Shown: in pieces, positions 56,474 through 63,795 of the stretch
How the letters are laid out: each line of letters opens with the position of its first letter
Numbering within the stretch: the stretch's first letter is position 1
DNA from: Chloracidobacterium sp.
GTDB taxonomy: Bacteria > Acidobacteriota > Blastocatellia > Pyrinomonadales > Pyrinomonadaceae
DNA length: 64,000 nt
Reading direction: 5' to 3'
Assembly: GCA_016715795.1 (NCBI GenBank)
Contig: JADJXP010000001.1
Coordinates: 496,001 to 560,000 of the forward strand
The notes under the pieces: generated by a model
Databases searched by the model: none
What the model saw: only the letters and a program-made list of their open reading frames with translations
Told to the model about the DNA's origin: nothing
Position numbers and translations under genes: made by a program

Positions 56474-56515
56474 CTACCCTCGTCCCTCGTCCCGTGTGCC
56501 TTGTCCCTGATTCCG
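56474..56515. repeat. Six heptanucleotide repeats overlapping a gene 3' end
   Basis: Units CTACCCT, CGTCCCT, CGTCCCG, TGTGCCT, TGTCCCT, GATTCCG in strict 7-base phase. On the minus strand they encode the C-terminus and stop of the hypothetical protein ending at 56474. Confidence 0.8.
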
Positions 56516-56909
56516 ATAATGCCTCTTCGCCCTATTCGATTCCTTCGCGGTCCTCAGGTCAAGCACGAGGATGTCGTCTTCATCGATGCGCGCGTCGCAA
56601 AACTGCACTGTATGCGGCAATTCGATCCGCTTCTCCTTCAACAGCCTGTGTCCCCGCAGCAGCCTCGATTTCGTCCGCGAATTCGCAATTCGCACCGGAT
56701 AAGCGTCTCTTTTTTTCCGGCACCGTCCGCAGCAGCCCGATCCTCTGATTCGGCGCGTCCCACATTATAAAAAACGCCTTCGGCCCGCCCATAGTCTCCC
56801 AAGTGAAGCGCGACATCACAATATCGCCCTTCGGATTCAACGTCACATACAACCCCGCATAACGCGGCATCACATCCCCGCGTTTAATGACTTCCCAATC
56901 CGCTTTCAT
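56474..56909 (-). CDS. Conserved hypothetical protein, frameshifted at an A7 run near 56718
   Basis: No named family. The product starts MKADWEVIKRGDVMPRYAGL and continues NPKGDIVMSRFTWETMGGPK and FFIMWDAPNQRIGLLRTVPE. After the homopolymer the frame in use drifts (RRLSGANCEF). Skipping one A gives DAYPVRIANSRTKSRLLRGH, RLLKEKRIELPHTVQFCDAR and IDEDDILVLDLRTAKESN to a TAG at 56474. The last residues (QGQGTRDEGRG) are encoded by heptad repeats, which also supply the stop. Restored length is about 145 residues. Confidence 0.65.
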
Positions 56910-56963
56910 CGTAGTTTCGTCTCCTGTGTAGGTTTTGTGTTCCGAGTCTCAGCCTAGGCTCGT

Positions 56964-57005
56964 TCTAACACCTAAAACCCAAGCCCTAAGACCCAATTCC
57001 CGATT
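56964..57005. repeat. Heptanucleotide repeat tract
   Basis: Units TCTAACA, CCTAAAA, CCCAAGC, CCTAAGA, CCCAATT, CCCGATT in strict 7-base phase, consensus CCYAANN. Confidence 0.7.
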
Positions 57006-57196
57006 GTAGCACATCCGTTGCACTGTTGCATCTATAACAGACCGATTGCGCAAAATCTCTCCCGGCTCCGCCGCCCGATGAGCGGCGGTTGAGGCGTCCC
57101 CTCGACACTGGCTCTCTCTGGGGCCAGAACTCTGGCTCCGCCTTTCCGCCGCCGCATCACCACTCAACCAGGGAGTCCCGGCTCCGCCGCGTCTTC

Positions 57197-57235
57197 CGCA
57201 ACGGGAGCAACAGGCGACAAGTCGGACCGCAGGCC
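57197..57235. repeat. Dispersed intergenic repeat, copy B
   Basis: Diverged partner of the segment at 56429-56466, same orientation, about 770 bp apart. Confidence 0.5.
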
Positions 57236-57247
57236 GCCAGCCTGTCC

Positions 57248-57289
57248 ATATCTTCTACCGCCTACCGCCTACTGCCTTCTGAATTCGGA
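57248..57289. repeat. Heptanucleotide repeat tract
   Basis: Units ATATCTT, CTACCGC, CTACCGC, CTACTGC, CTTCTGA, ATTCGGA in 7-base phase. It shares the words CTACTG and CTTCTGAATTC with the tract at 63796. Confidence 0.75.
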
Positions 57290-57318
57290 CTCCTCTTCGC
57301 CGCCGTAACCCCAAAACC

Positions 57319-57379
57319 CTCCAACCGCTTCCGCGTCCTGAGCACGACCAGTCGGCTCAGGACGCGGAAGCGGTTGGAG
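57319..57379 (-). terminator. Perfect 24-bp inverted repeat downstream of the restriction operon
   Basis: Bases 57319-57342 are exactly complementary to 57356-57379, with a 13-base loop that can itself add GTCG/CGAC pairs. On the minus strand the hairpin comes 28 bases after the helicase stop and is followed by GGTTTTGGGG, so it may end the operon transcript. Confidence 0.65.
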
Positions 57380-57406
57380 AAAGAACCCGCAACGCCTGTC
57401 GCGACT

Positions 57407-57955
57407 CTATTCTCGGGCAACCACCGTGTCGTAAAGCCCGTAATGTCTCAGTCCTTCGTGGCTTTCGATTCCCGTATAGCTCAGAGACGCGTCTTCGTAC
57501 CGCCGGAAAGCAAAAACGGCCTGATTCATCTGCTCGGTATTGAACACTCGAAGACGCACGAGCAGTTGAAAGTCCTTTACCGTCAGGCCGGTAACGGTGA
57601 GAAACAGGTCGGGTTCGATCCTGGTGATCACGTCCTGAAGCGTGTTTTCTCGGTAATCGGTCAGATACATGAACGCCGGAATGCGGGTAGCGAATTTGAT
57701 CAGCTTTTCCTGAACCATCTTGCGTTTGGATTTGTATTCCTTCTCTTCGGCGGTTAGCTCTTTCTTTTCCTTTTCGGACAGGCCCTTTTCCTTGGCCTTG
57801 TTCTTGAGTTCCTTGACCTTCTCGCTCTTGTTGATGATCGTTTCGATGATGTTGTCGCCGAGCGCCCGCCAGCCTTCTATCTTTTCTACTGCGGCCATAG
57901 CTTCCGGGTCGTCGAAAACGCGCCGGAGCGTGTCATTATCAACGTTGACAAGCAA
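57407..57955 (-). CDS. C-terminal part of the GIY-YIG-like helicase (separated by frameshift)
   Basis: This ORF continues the helicase ending at 57939 in the adjacent frame. Without one surplus G near 57990 the protein reads ...MARNV then ATLLARKWESALLVNVDNDT, which joins the two. The segment has a Lys/Glu-rich coiled coil (KVKELKNKAKEKGLSEKEKK) and a mixed C-terminal domain (FATRIPAFMYLTDYRENTLQ; FLTVTGLTVKDFQLLVRLRV; FNTEQMNQAVFAFRRYEDAS) ending HYGLYDTVVARE. It is not an independent gene. Confidence 0.8.
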   Translation of the reverse strand: MLVNVDNDTLRRVFDDPEAMAAVEKIEGWRALGDNIIETIINKSEKVKELKNKAKEKGLSEKEKKELTAEEKEYKSKRKMVQEKLIKFATRIPAFMYLTDYRENTLQDVITRIEPDLFLTVTGLTVKDFQLLVRLRVFNTEQMNQAVFAFRRYEDASLSYTGIESHEGLRHYGLYDTVVARE

Positions 57956-59945
57956 AGCACTTTCCCATTTGCGGGCTAGGAGCGTCGCCGACGTTCCGGG
58001 CCATTGCTATGTCGAGAATTCCACCCGCATCGATCTGCGTCATGTTGGCGCCGTCGTAGGCGAGCACCGGCAGGAACGAGATCAACTCCTTGACCGCGTT
58101 CTCCGGGGTCGGTTCGTTGGGCGAGAGCCCGATGGCGTAGTCCGACAATTGACGCAGGGCACGAGTCGGAGCGAAATCAAACACAAAACAGATAGGCTTG
58201 AGTATTTCTTCCTCGTTCGGATCGTCGCCGTTCGGGTTCTTTATCGACCATGGCGATTGAACACGAAACGCAGATTGGAAATACGTCTCAGGCGATTTGA
58301 GATTGCGGAGCATCAGGATCGATGACCACTGCGAGACGGTTACTCCGGTGGTCAGCTTTCCGCAGGAAAGCGTGATGGTCTTTGAATCAAATCCGCTGCC
58401 GATAGCCCTTCGAACTGGCGGCAAAGCGTCCAGCCCGATGCCTGCGGCGGCTCCAGCCGCAACGATCACGTCATAGTCCCGCCAGAAAGTGTTGTGCTTT
58501 TCGTGCAGCAGGTTCGCCATCGCATGGCAAGCCGCAACGCTCGGAAGGAACCAAAACGAGTGCTGCAAGTACGGCAGCAGTCGCACATCCGAATACGGAA
58601 ACGGCGGACGAGTGCCTGTCTTTAAGTACTCGATATCCTTCGGTGCGTAACCGCCTCGGATTATATCGAGCCACTTCTGAACGTCGCTCTTATGTTTGAA
58701 CTCAGCAAGATCACCCAGACCGGACGCCTCGAAAAAAGCATTCAGATCAAACTCGTCGAATTCGCCCGCACTTGCGATAGCCAAAAGCTCGTCGGGCATC
58801 TGATATGTCAGTAAGCGCATCTGCGGGAGCGCACCGTATGAGTTTCTCTTGTCGGGATGCCCGGTAGCAAATTCTTCTTTGGCCCGCTGTTCGTCTGTGT
58901 ACGTCCAATTGAATATCTGCTCCTCGATAAACTCGCCCGTAGATAACGCGCGAAACGGCGTGCCGGAAAGATAGAGATATGCTTTGGTCGTGATCGGCAG
59001 AAACTCGGCTTCTTTCTCTGATAGCTCGCCTAGGTCTTCGTTGACATCTTCCAGCCCGCTGCCGTATTCGAGCTTGGCCTCCTTTTTGGCGACCGCCTCT
59101 TCCTCGCCCTCGAAGAGTTCCTTTGCCGTTTCACGCCACGCACCAAAGTGGTACTCGTCAAACACCACAAGGTCCCAGTTCACGGCATGGAGCCACTCGT
59201 TGTTTGCCTTAATATTTCCGAACAGGTCACGGCCAAGCAGGTCCTGAAAAGAGCCGAAATAGACCACAGGCTTTGACGCCTTGATCTTGGTTGGGTCGCT
59301 GCCGGAGGATTTCGACTGATACTGCCACCCGTCAAAATCCACATGCGATTCCAGATCGGTCCGCCACGCATCCTCGACCGCAGGTTTGAAGGTCACGACC
59401 AGAACTCGCTTTGCTCCGATCTTTTTTGCAAGCTGATAGGCCGTGAATGTCTTCCCGAAACGCATCTTCGCGTTCCACAGAAAACGCGGGACGGCGTGCA
59501 TGTCCTCTTTCCAGATCGAGTGAAAATAGGCGTGCGTCTTGTTTACCGCATCCATCTGTTCGGCCCGCATCGGGAAGGTTTCGTGATGCGTGCCGGTGAA
59601 CTTCTGACTCGTGCGCAGTTCAGTGAGCACGGTCTTCACATCGGCGAGGGTGCATCGCATCCACTCCAACTCGTGGTTCTCGAATTTCTTCCGGACCAGC
59701 GCCGCCCGGACCTCGTGGTCCGTGATGACCGTCCCGTCGTCGCGCTCCGCCGATTCGTCCAGCTCGATCTTGTAATTCTTGATCGCCGCGGTCTTAAGCT
59801 GCTCCGCGATCCGCTGCTTCACGTCACGGGTCGTCTGGCCGACCTTGAGCAGACCCGTGTGGGCCTCGTCCGCGATCGAATAGGCATATATCCGCGGTCG
59901 GATCTCGGGTTTGGGGGCAAGGATCTCTTCGATGGTCTTACTCAT
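57939..59945 (-). CDS. DEAD/DExH helicase with N-terminal GIY-YIG/T5orf172-like domain (restriction subunit)
   Basis: N-terminal residues 17-85 look like a GIY-YIG-type nuclease fold of the T5orf172 group: IYAYSI (Y20, Y22), GLLKVGQTTRDVKQR (K34, R40) and DHEVRAALV (E78). The helicase core follows: motif I NAKMRFGKTFTAYQL (Lys165), motif II LVVFDEYHFGAW, motif III YLSGTPFRAL, and a motif VI-like QSAFRVQSPW. Restored full length with the downstream ORF is about 846 residues. The ATG overlaps the RhuM stop by 8 bases. With two adenine methylases upstream in the operon, it is most likely the cutting and translocating subunit of a restriction-modification system. A second copy of its first 28 codons lies at 61039-61122. 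Confidence 0.85.
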   Translation of the reverse strand: MSKTIEEILAPKPEIRPRIYAYSIADEAHTGLLKVGQTTRDVKQRIAEQLKTAAIKNYKIELDESAERDDGTVITDHEVRAALVRKKFENHELEWMRCTLADVKTVLTELRTSQKFTGTHHETFPMRAEQMDAVNKTHAYFHSIWKEDMHAVPRFLWNAKMRFGKTFTAYQLAKKIGAKRVLVVTFKPAVEDAWRTDLESHVDFDGWQYQSKSSGSDPTKIKASKPVVYFGSFQDLLGRDLFGNIKANNEWLHAVNWDLVVFDEYHFGAWRETAKELFEGEEEAVAKKEAKLEYGSGLEDVNEDLGELSEKEAEFLPITTKAYLYLSGTPFRALSTGEFIEEQIFNWTYTDEQRAKEEFATGHPDKRNSYGALPQMRLLTYQMPDELLAIASAGEFDEFDLNAFFEASGLGDLAEFKHKSDVQKWLDIIRGGYAPKDIEYLKTGTRPPFPYSDVRLLPYLQHSFWFLPSVAACHAMANLLHEKHNTFWRDYDVIVAAGAAAGIGLDALPPVRRAIGSGFDSKTITLSCGKLTTGVTVSQWSSILMLRNLKSPETYFQSAFRVQSPWSIKNPNGDDPNEEEILKPICFVFDFAPTRALRQLSDYAIGLSPNEPTPENAVKELISFLPVLAYDGANMTQIDAGGILDIAMARNVGDAPSPQMGKCFACQR

Positions 59946-60960
59946 TGTTCGGCGTAGAACGTTTTTTTGTCTTCTTGACCAGGAGGCGTTTTTCGACTGT
60001 TTCGAGATGTTCTATGAAATCCTTTTCACCCTCGCTCAGGTCGTTTTTGTGCAGGTCCTTAAATTTCTGATACTCCACGGCGGCTTTTTGTATAGCTTTT
60101 TCGTGGCTAACTGTTCCCGGATGATCAAGTATGTCATTCCCGGCCATACGCAGAAAATCGTCGAGCCGCTCCGACCAGTCTTTCATATACATCACCTTGC
60201 GGTTCAAGGCCTGAAGCTCGGCGAACTCGAGATAAGCAGTGACGATCCGGTTCAGGATGTTCAGTTCGGCTTCAGTTAGATAATTCTTGGCGATTTCGGT
60301 TTCCTGCTTTGTTGGCTTTTTTCCTTTGAAATTGGTAAGTCCGAGATTTGGCTTCTTCGCGCTGATGCGTTTGTAGATGATCTCGGCTGCGGTATTACCG
60401 TGGGCTGCCCAGTGCATTTTGTTCTGGACAGTTTGAAAAAAGAGGATCGCGACGTCTGACTTCGGGTCGTAGTCCACGCTGGTCGAAAAGATATCGAGCA
60501 CCTTTCGCCAAAAGACCTTTTCCGACGAGCGTATATCGCGAATGCGCGTCAGCAGTTCATCGAAATACGCTCCGCCACCCGATTCCTTTAGTCTTTCATC
60601 GTTCAGAGCGAAGCCCTTTACAACGTATTCGCGTAGCCGAAGCGTCGCCCATTGGCGAAACCGCGTACCTTGAAGGCTTTTTACGCGATAGCCGACCGAG
60701 ATAATTACATCAAGGTTGTAAAAATTAGTTGGTTTGGTAGAAAAATCGGAAATTCCGATTTTTCTCATTGAGGATGCTTCTTCCAGCTCATTTTCCTCGT
60801 AAATGTTCAGGATGTGCTCATTAATGGTTGAGCGGCTTTTCTGAAAAAGCTCAGCCATCTGATCGATGGTCAGCCAAACGGACTCGTCCTCGAGCCGCAC
60901 CTCAAGCGTTGTGTCGCCCGACGCCGCGGTATAAATAATTATTTCGCCCTTATCCTTCAT
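59938..60960 (-). CDS. rhuM: RhuM family protein
   Basis: RhuM proteins were named from a Salmonella pathogenicity island and often occur inside restriction-modification operons; their function is unresolved. The 340-residue product has an N-terminal winged or helix-turn-helix part (VWLTIDQMAELFQKSRSTIN, EHILNIYEENELEEASSMRK), the family core NFYNLDVIISVGYRVKSLQG and TRFRQWATLRLREYVVKGFA, then helices to a basic C-terminus (KRLLVKKTKKRSTPNNE). It ends within the helicase start. Upstream are two GTCGAC boxes 11 bp apart and a relict helicase 5' end, which suggests RhuM entered an existing methylase-helicase operon. Confidence 0.92.
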   Translation of the reverse strand: MKDKGEIIIYTAASGDTTLEVRLEDESVWLTIDQMAELFQKSRSTINEHILNIYEENELEEASSMRKIGISDFSTKPTNFYNLDVIISVGYRVKSLQGTRFRQWATLRLREYVVKGFALNDERLKESGGGAYFDELLTRIRDIRSSEKVFWRKVLDIFSTSVDYDPKSDVAILFFQTVQNKMHWAAHGNTAAEIIYKRISAKKPNLGLTNFKGKKPTKQETEIAKNYLTEAELNILNRIVTAYLEFAELQALNRKVMYMKDWSERLDDFLRMAGNDILDHPGTVSHEKAIQKAAVEYQKFKDLHKNDLSEGEKDFIEHLETVEKRLLVKKTKKRSTPNNE

Positions 60961-60977
60961 TCAAACTCTTCTCAGTC

Positions 60978-60994
60978 GTCGACAAACTGTCGAC
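60978..60994. promoter_or_regulatory. Two GTCGAC boxes 11 bp apart upstream of rhuM
   Basis: GTCGAC at 60978-60983 and again at 60989-60994, one helical turn apart, 18-34 bases before the RhuM start codon. A candidate operator for the RhuM HTH domain. Confidence 0.4.
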
Positions 60995-61038
60995 AACCCG
61001 ACGGTTCGGTCCGAAATCCCATTCCGCAATTGGTCGGC

Positions 61039-61122
61039 GCCTCGTCCGCGATCGAATAGGCATAGATCCGTGGTCGAACCTCGGGGTTTGGGGGCGAGAA
61101 TTTCCTCGATGGTCTTGCTCAT
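61039..61122 (-). pseudogene. Relict 5' end of a helicase gene, duplicate of 59863-59945
   Basis: From ATG at 61122 the minus strand reads MSKTIEEILAPKP, then one extra C shifts the frame before a counterpart of RPRIYAYSIADEA. Aligned over 84 bases it differs from the true helicase start at about ten positions plus one insertion. It begins 23 bases after the Eco57I-type methylase stop, exactly where a helicase gene would be expected in an operon without RhuM. Confidence 0.85.
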
Positions 61123-61145
61123 TATGTCGTTTGACGCCTTACCCG

Positions 61146-62723
61146 TTAATCAAACAAATCGGACTGCATTGGGCGAACCATACTTTCGATGAACGCGCTC
61201 TCTTCTTTCGTGATTTTGTATTTCTTATACAGCTCGTCGTCCATCCAAGTGCGGTCCCAAGTCTGCGACGGGACCCAAGTGTATGTGGAGTGTGTCGCAT
61301 GCTGCGTGATTTTTCTAAGTGAGACAAGGAAGCGGAAAAAACGTGTAAGATAGTACGACTGGATACTCTGGGCCTCCTTCTCTGAGTTAACCGAAAAAAA
61401 GAGGAACGACTGAGTGCAGACTGACGGAGATGGAGCGATTAGCGGTTTACCAAGTATTTGATGCGGTAACATGTCGCCACCGTTGAAGGCTTCCGGAACA
61501 AGAACCTTCCAAGTGTCAATGAGATGGGTGCTTTTGGTTACCGCCTCGCGCGCTATGTAGCCCACGTTGCGCTTCATCGTGCGTATGTAATACAGAGGCA
61601 AATCGCCATCCCGCTTCGCAGCATGAAAACCATCGAAGTTTGATGTCCAACCGAACTCTTTGTCACGAGCGAGGATTGAATTGATTGAAGGTTCGTTGTG
61701 CTTCCTCACTTTCCGCAGAATTGCCATAGCACGCGAATCCCGAACAAATACATCGTACTCGCCCAAATTACGCTCTACAGGTCCAACAACCTCACCGCCT
61801 CGGATCGTGGTTACCTTGCAATCGCCGTCATAAGCCGCATCCCATAAAAAGAAGCACACTCCAGCTTTGAGTTCGACAGAAGGAAACACCTCACCTGCGG
61901 CGGGGTAGTCCACGAGTTCGCGAATTCGACGGTCCCTCAACATGGTCTGGCGGAACTCGTTGAGTCCAAGGCCAGAAGCCATCCATCGCGATGGAATTAC
62001 CATCGTCAAAAATCGGGGCTCAAGCTTCTTTGCTTGTTCGACAAAATGTTGGTAGATCGGAACGTCGCGGGTGCCGCCATCGGATCCAAGTTGATAAGGT
62101 GGATTTCCGATAATTACGTCGAATTGCATATTGTCTCCAAACAGCTCGACGGTGCGAGCTTTGATGTCCTGCGTATGAATGAAAGCGTAGGCGTGCGTCT
62201 CGAATTCCGCACCTCGGTCGTAGGTGGTCTGGTTTGCCCCGCAGAAACTGCACCTGCCATTAGTCCACTTGTGCTCTTGCCGCTGAAACCAAATGTGTCC
62301 GCCTTCGTTCTCAAGCCCTTTCGCGATTGAGTGCTTGCTGTTGGCATGTTTCGAGCAATACACGCTTCGGCGGGCGAGCAAACTTGTGAGGTGGGTGATG
62401 GCGATGCCGAAGACCTGATTTTTTAGGATGTGATCTACGCGCGTCTGAAGGTCGGGTATCTCTTTCTCCAATCCTTTGACGAGGCGGCTGGTTATCTCGC
62501 GGAGGAAAACGCCCGATTTTGTACACGGGTCGAGGAACCGTACGTTAGCTTGTGCCCACAGGTCCGCCCCGCCGTTGTCCGCCGCCCACGCCTGCTCAAG
62601 CGTGTCCAGCATCCGGTTAGCCAACTCCGGCGGCGTAAACACCTCGTCGTTGGACAGGTTCGCAATGCACGTCAACACATCCGGATTGCGCCCCCGCAAA
62701 CTGAAACCTGCTTGAGTGGTCAT
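61146..62723 (-). CDS. Eco57I/TaqI-like adenine-specific DNA methyltransferase
   Basis: The product from ATG 62723 (MTTQAGFSLRGRNPDVLTCI; a GTG at 62744 would start inside the MITE and is less likely) has a methylase motif I region VRFLDPCTKSGVFLREI (variant Lys-Ser in place of Gly-Ser), a Cys cluster that may bind zinc (CSKH...CSFC), motif IV VIIGNPPYQ, and a C-terminal TaqI-like specificity domain with RTMKRNVGYIAREAVTKSTH. About 525 residues. NPPY indicates N6-adenine methylation. It follows the smaller methylase and the MITE-like element, and precedes the relict helicase start. Confidence 0.9.
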   Translation of the reverse strand: MTTQAGFSLRGRNPDVLTCIANLSNDEVFTPPELANRMLDTLEQAWAADNGGADLWAQANVRFLDPCTKSGVFLREITSRLVKGLEKEIPDLQTRVDHILKNQVFGIAITHLTSLLARRSVYCSKHANSKHSIAKGLENEGGHIWFQRQEHKWTNGRCSFCGANQTTYDRGAEFETHAYAFIHTQDIKARTVELFGDNMQFDVIIGNPPYQLGSDGGTRDVPIYQHFVEQAKKLEPRFLTMVIPSRWMASGLGLNEFRQTMLRDRRIRELVDYPAAGEVFPSVELKAGVCFFLWDAAYDGDCKVTTIRGGEVVGPVERNLGEYDVFVRDSRAMAILRKVRKHNEPSINSILARDKEFGWTSNFDGFHAAKRDGDLPLYYIRTMKRNVGYIAREAVTKSTHLIDTWKVLVPEAFNGGDMLPHQILGKPLIAPSPSVCTQSFLFFSVNSEKEAQSIQSYYLTRFFRFLVSLRKITQHATHSTYTWVPSQTWDRTWMDDELYKKYKITKEESAFIESMVRPMQSDLFD

Positions 62724-62734
62724 AGGCTTTCTAT

Positions 62735-62867
62735 AAATTGCCACTAGCTTTAGCTAGTGGGTAGAAGATCAACAATAATTTCGGCTTTAGCCGAAGTTCT
62801 GAATTGGGCTAAAGCCCTGTCAATTTTTCACTGCCTTTTATCCACTACCTAAAGCTAGTGGCAATTT
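62735..62867. mobile_element. MITE-like element made of CTTTAG/CTAAAG palindromes
   Basis: Perfect 19-bp terminal inverted repeats AAATTGCCACTAGCTTTAG (62735-62753) and its complement (62849-62867). Inside are the palindromes CCACTAGCTTTAGCTAGTGG (62741-62760), TTCGGCTTTAGCCGAA (62780-62795), GGGCTAAAGCCC (62806-62817) and an imperfect CCACTACCTAAAGCTAGTGG (62842-62861). It sits exactly between the two methylase genes; its right end overlaps the upstream gene's TAA by two bases. Palindromes of this kind suggest a non-autonomous IS200/IS605- or RAYT-related element; no transposase is in the window. Confidence 0.75.
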
Positions 62868-63525
62868 AAACCGCAGATTCAGATGCCAACTCCCTCACCG
62901 TCATCGGCGGATACGTTTTCGTCGGCGTGAAGATCTCGTGCTTTTCAACGTTGGCCCAAAGTGAACCCTCGGCACTGAAGGCCGCAGATTGTGTCAGGCT
63001 GGCGAGGTGAAAATCACGCCGCTGAAACTTTCCCTTACCGAGATAACCCCATTCCGCAAATGTGAGTGGCTGGCCGTTGTCAGTTAGCATTTTCATCGCG
63101 TCGCCGTGAACAAGGTTTTGCGAAAGCACATAGAATGCAGCCCGACAGAGATCGTCGTGCTCGTCTATGTTCAGATATTCAGCAAATATCTCGAGCAAAT
63201 TCTCGCGACACTCCTCAATATTGTCCGGCAATAGCTCGATGCCGTAAATGCACATCAGCCCCAGCAACGCATAGTGCCGCCGCTCAAATTCTGACTGGCC
63301 ATACTTGAGTTCAACCGCCGCGAGCTTCCGTTTCAGGATCTCAACAAGAAAGTTCCCGCTTCCACACGCCGGTTCCAGAAACCGCGAGTCGATCCGCTCG
63401 GTCTCGTCCTTAACAAGATCAAGCATCGCCTCGACCATCCACGCGGGCGTAAACACCTCACCGTGATCGGCCACACGCTGCTTGCTCCTGACCTGTGCGT
63501 TTTCCATTTCGTCGATGCCGGTCAT
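62866..63525 (-). CDS. N6-adenine DNA methylase-type protein (restriction subunit M)
   Basis: About 219 residues from ATG 63525 (MTGIDEMENAQVRSKQRVAD; ATG 63507 also possible). It has the FTPAWMVEAMLDLV lead-in and a canonical SAM-binding motif I FLEPACGSGNFLVEI, then YGIELLPDNIEECRENLL and VHGDAMKML. No NPPY or DPPY motif IV is present, so catalysis may need the Eco57I-type partner, and the protein may act as a SAM-binding or assembly subunit. The end (TKTYPPMTVRELASESAV) looks natural, though the MITE overlaps the stop. It is the first gene of the operon; its promoter must lie in 63526-63795. Confidence 0.85.
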   Translation of the reverse strand: MTGIDEMENAQVRSKQRVADHGEVFTPAWMVEAMLDLVKDETERIDSRFLEPACGSGNFLVEILKRKLAAVELKYGQSEFERRHYALLGLMCIYGIELLPDNIEECRENLLEIFAEYLNIDEHDDLCRAAFYVLSQNLVHGDAMKMLTDNGQPLTFAEWGYLGKGKFQRRDFHLASLTQSAAFSAEGSLWANVEKHEIFTPTKTYPPMTVRELASESAV

Positions 63526-63710
63526 TATACAACGAAACCGACCTCCACCTCGCACCATGCGTCACGGCGGACGGTGTCGACCTCGTTATGATCGGGCGTT
63601 CAATGGCACGATCAAGGCGGTGGTCACCGGCACGATCAGTGGGTGTGGTCAGACGGGGGTAGGCGTGTGGTCATTTGAGGAATCAGACGGGCGTTACAGG
63701 GTCGCGAAAG

Positions 63711-63785
63711 TGTCGATACAGTGGCAGGTTTTGTCGATACAGAAGGCGAGAATGTCCGCACTTTTGGGGGGTTGTGTCGATACAG
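63711..63785. promoter_or_regulatory. Three identical 11-bp boxes TGTCGATACAG upstream of the restriction operon
   Basis: Exact copies at 63711-63721, 63732-63742 and 63775-63785, start to start 21 and 43 bases, close to two and four helical turns. Each is a TGT-N4-ACA type site. They lie about 190-260 bases before the first methylase start. Confidence 0.6.
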
Positions 63786-63795
63786 AACCTTCTTG

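Larger units (their letters stand above)
56910..57406. other. 497-bp gene-free region rich in repeats
   Basis: Between the minus-strand hypothetical gene and the helicase operon end. It holds two heptad-repeat tracts (56964 and 57248), copy B of a dispersed repeat (about 57197-57235), several GC-rich inverted bits (GCGGCGGAG and GGAGCCGG types) and a perfect 24-bp inverted repeat (57319-57379). No convincing gene is present; the longest plus-strand ORF there is antisense to the helicase. Confidence 0.7.

Noticed and set aside
57089..57757. 222-codon plus-strand frame
   Set aside because: Starts in repeat-rich DNA and runs antisense to the helicase C-terminus.
57407..57955. Independent gene for a restriction-associated protein
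   Set aside because: Its sequence joins the helicase exactly after removal of one base near 57990.
59863..61122. Simple target-site duplication around RhuM
   Set aside because: The two copies differ at about ten of 84 positions and are far longer than transposase target duplications, so recombination with a homologous operon fits better.
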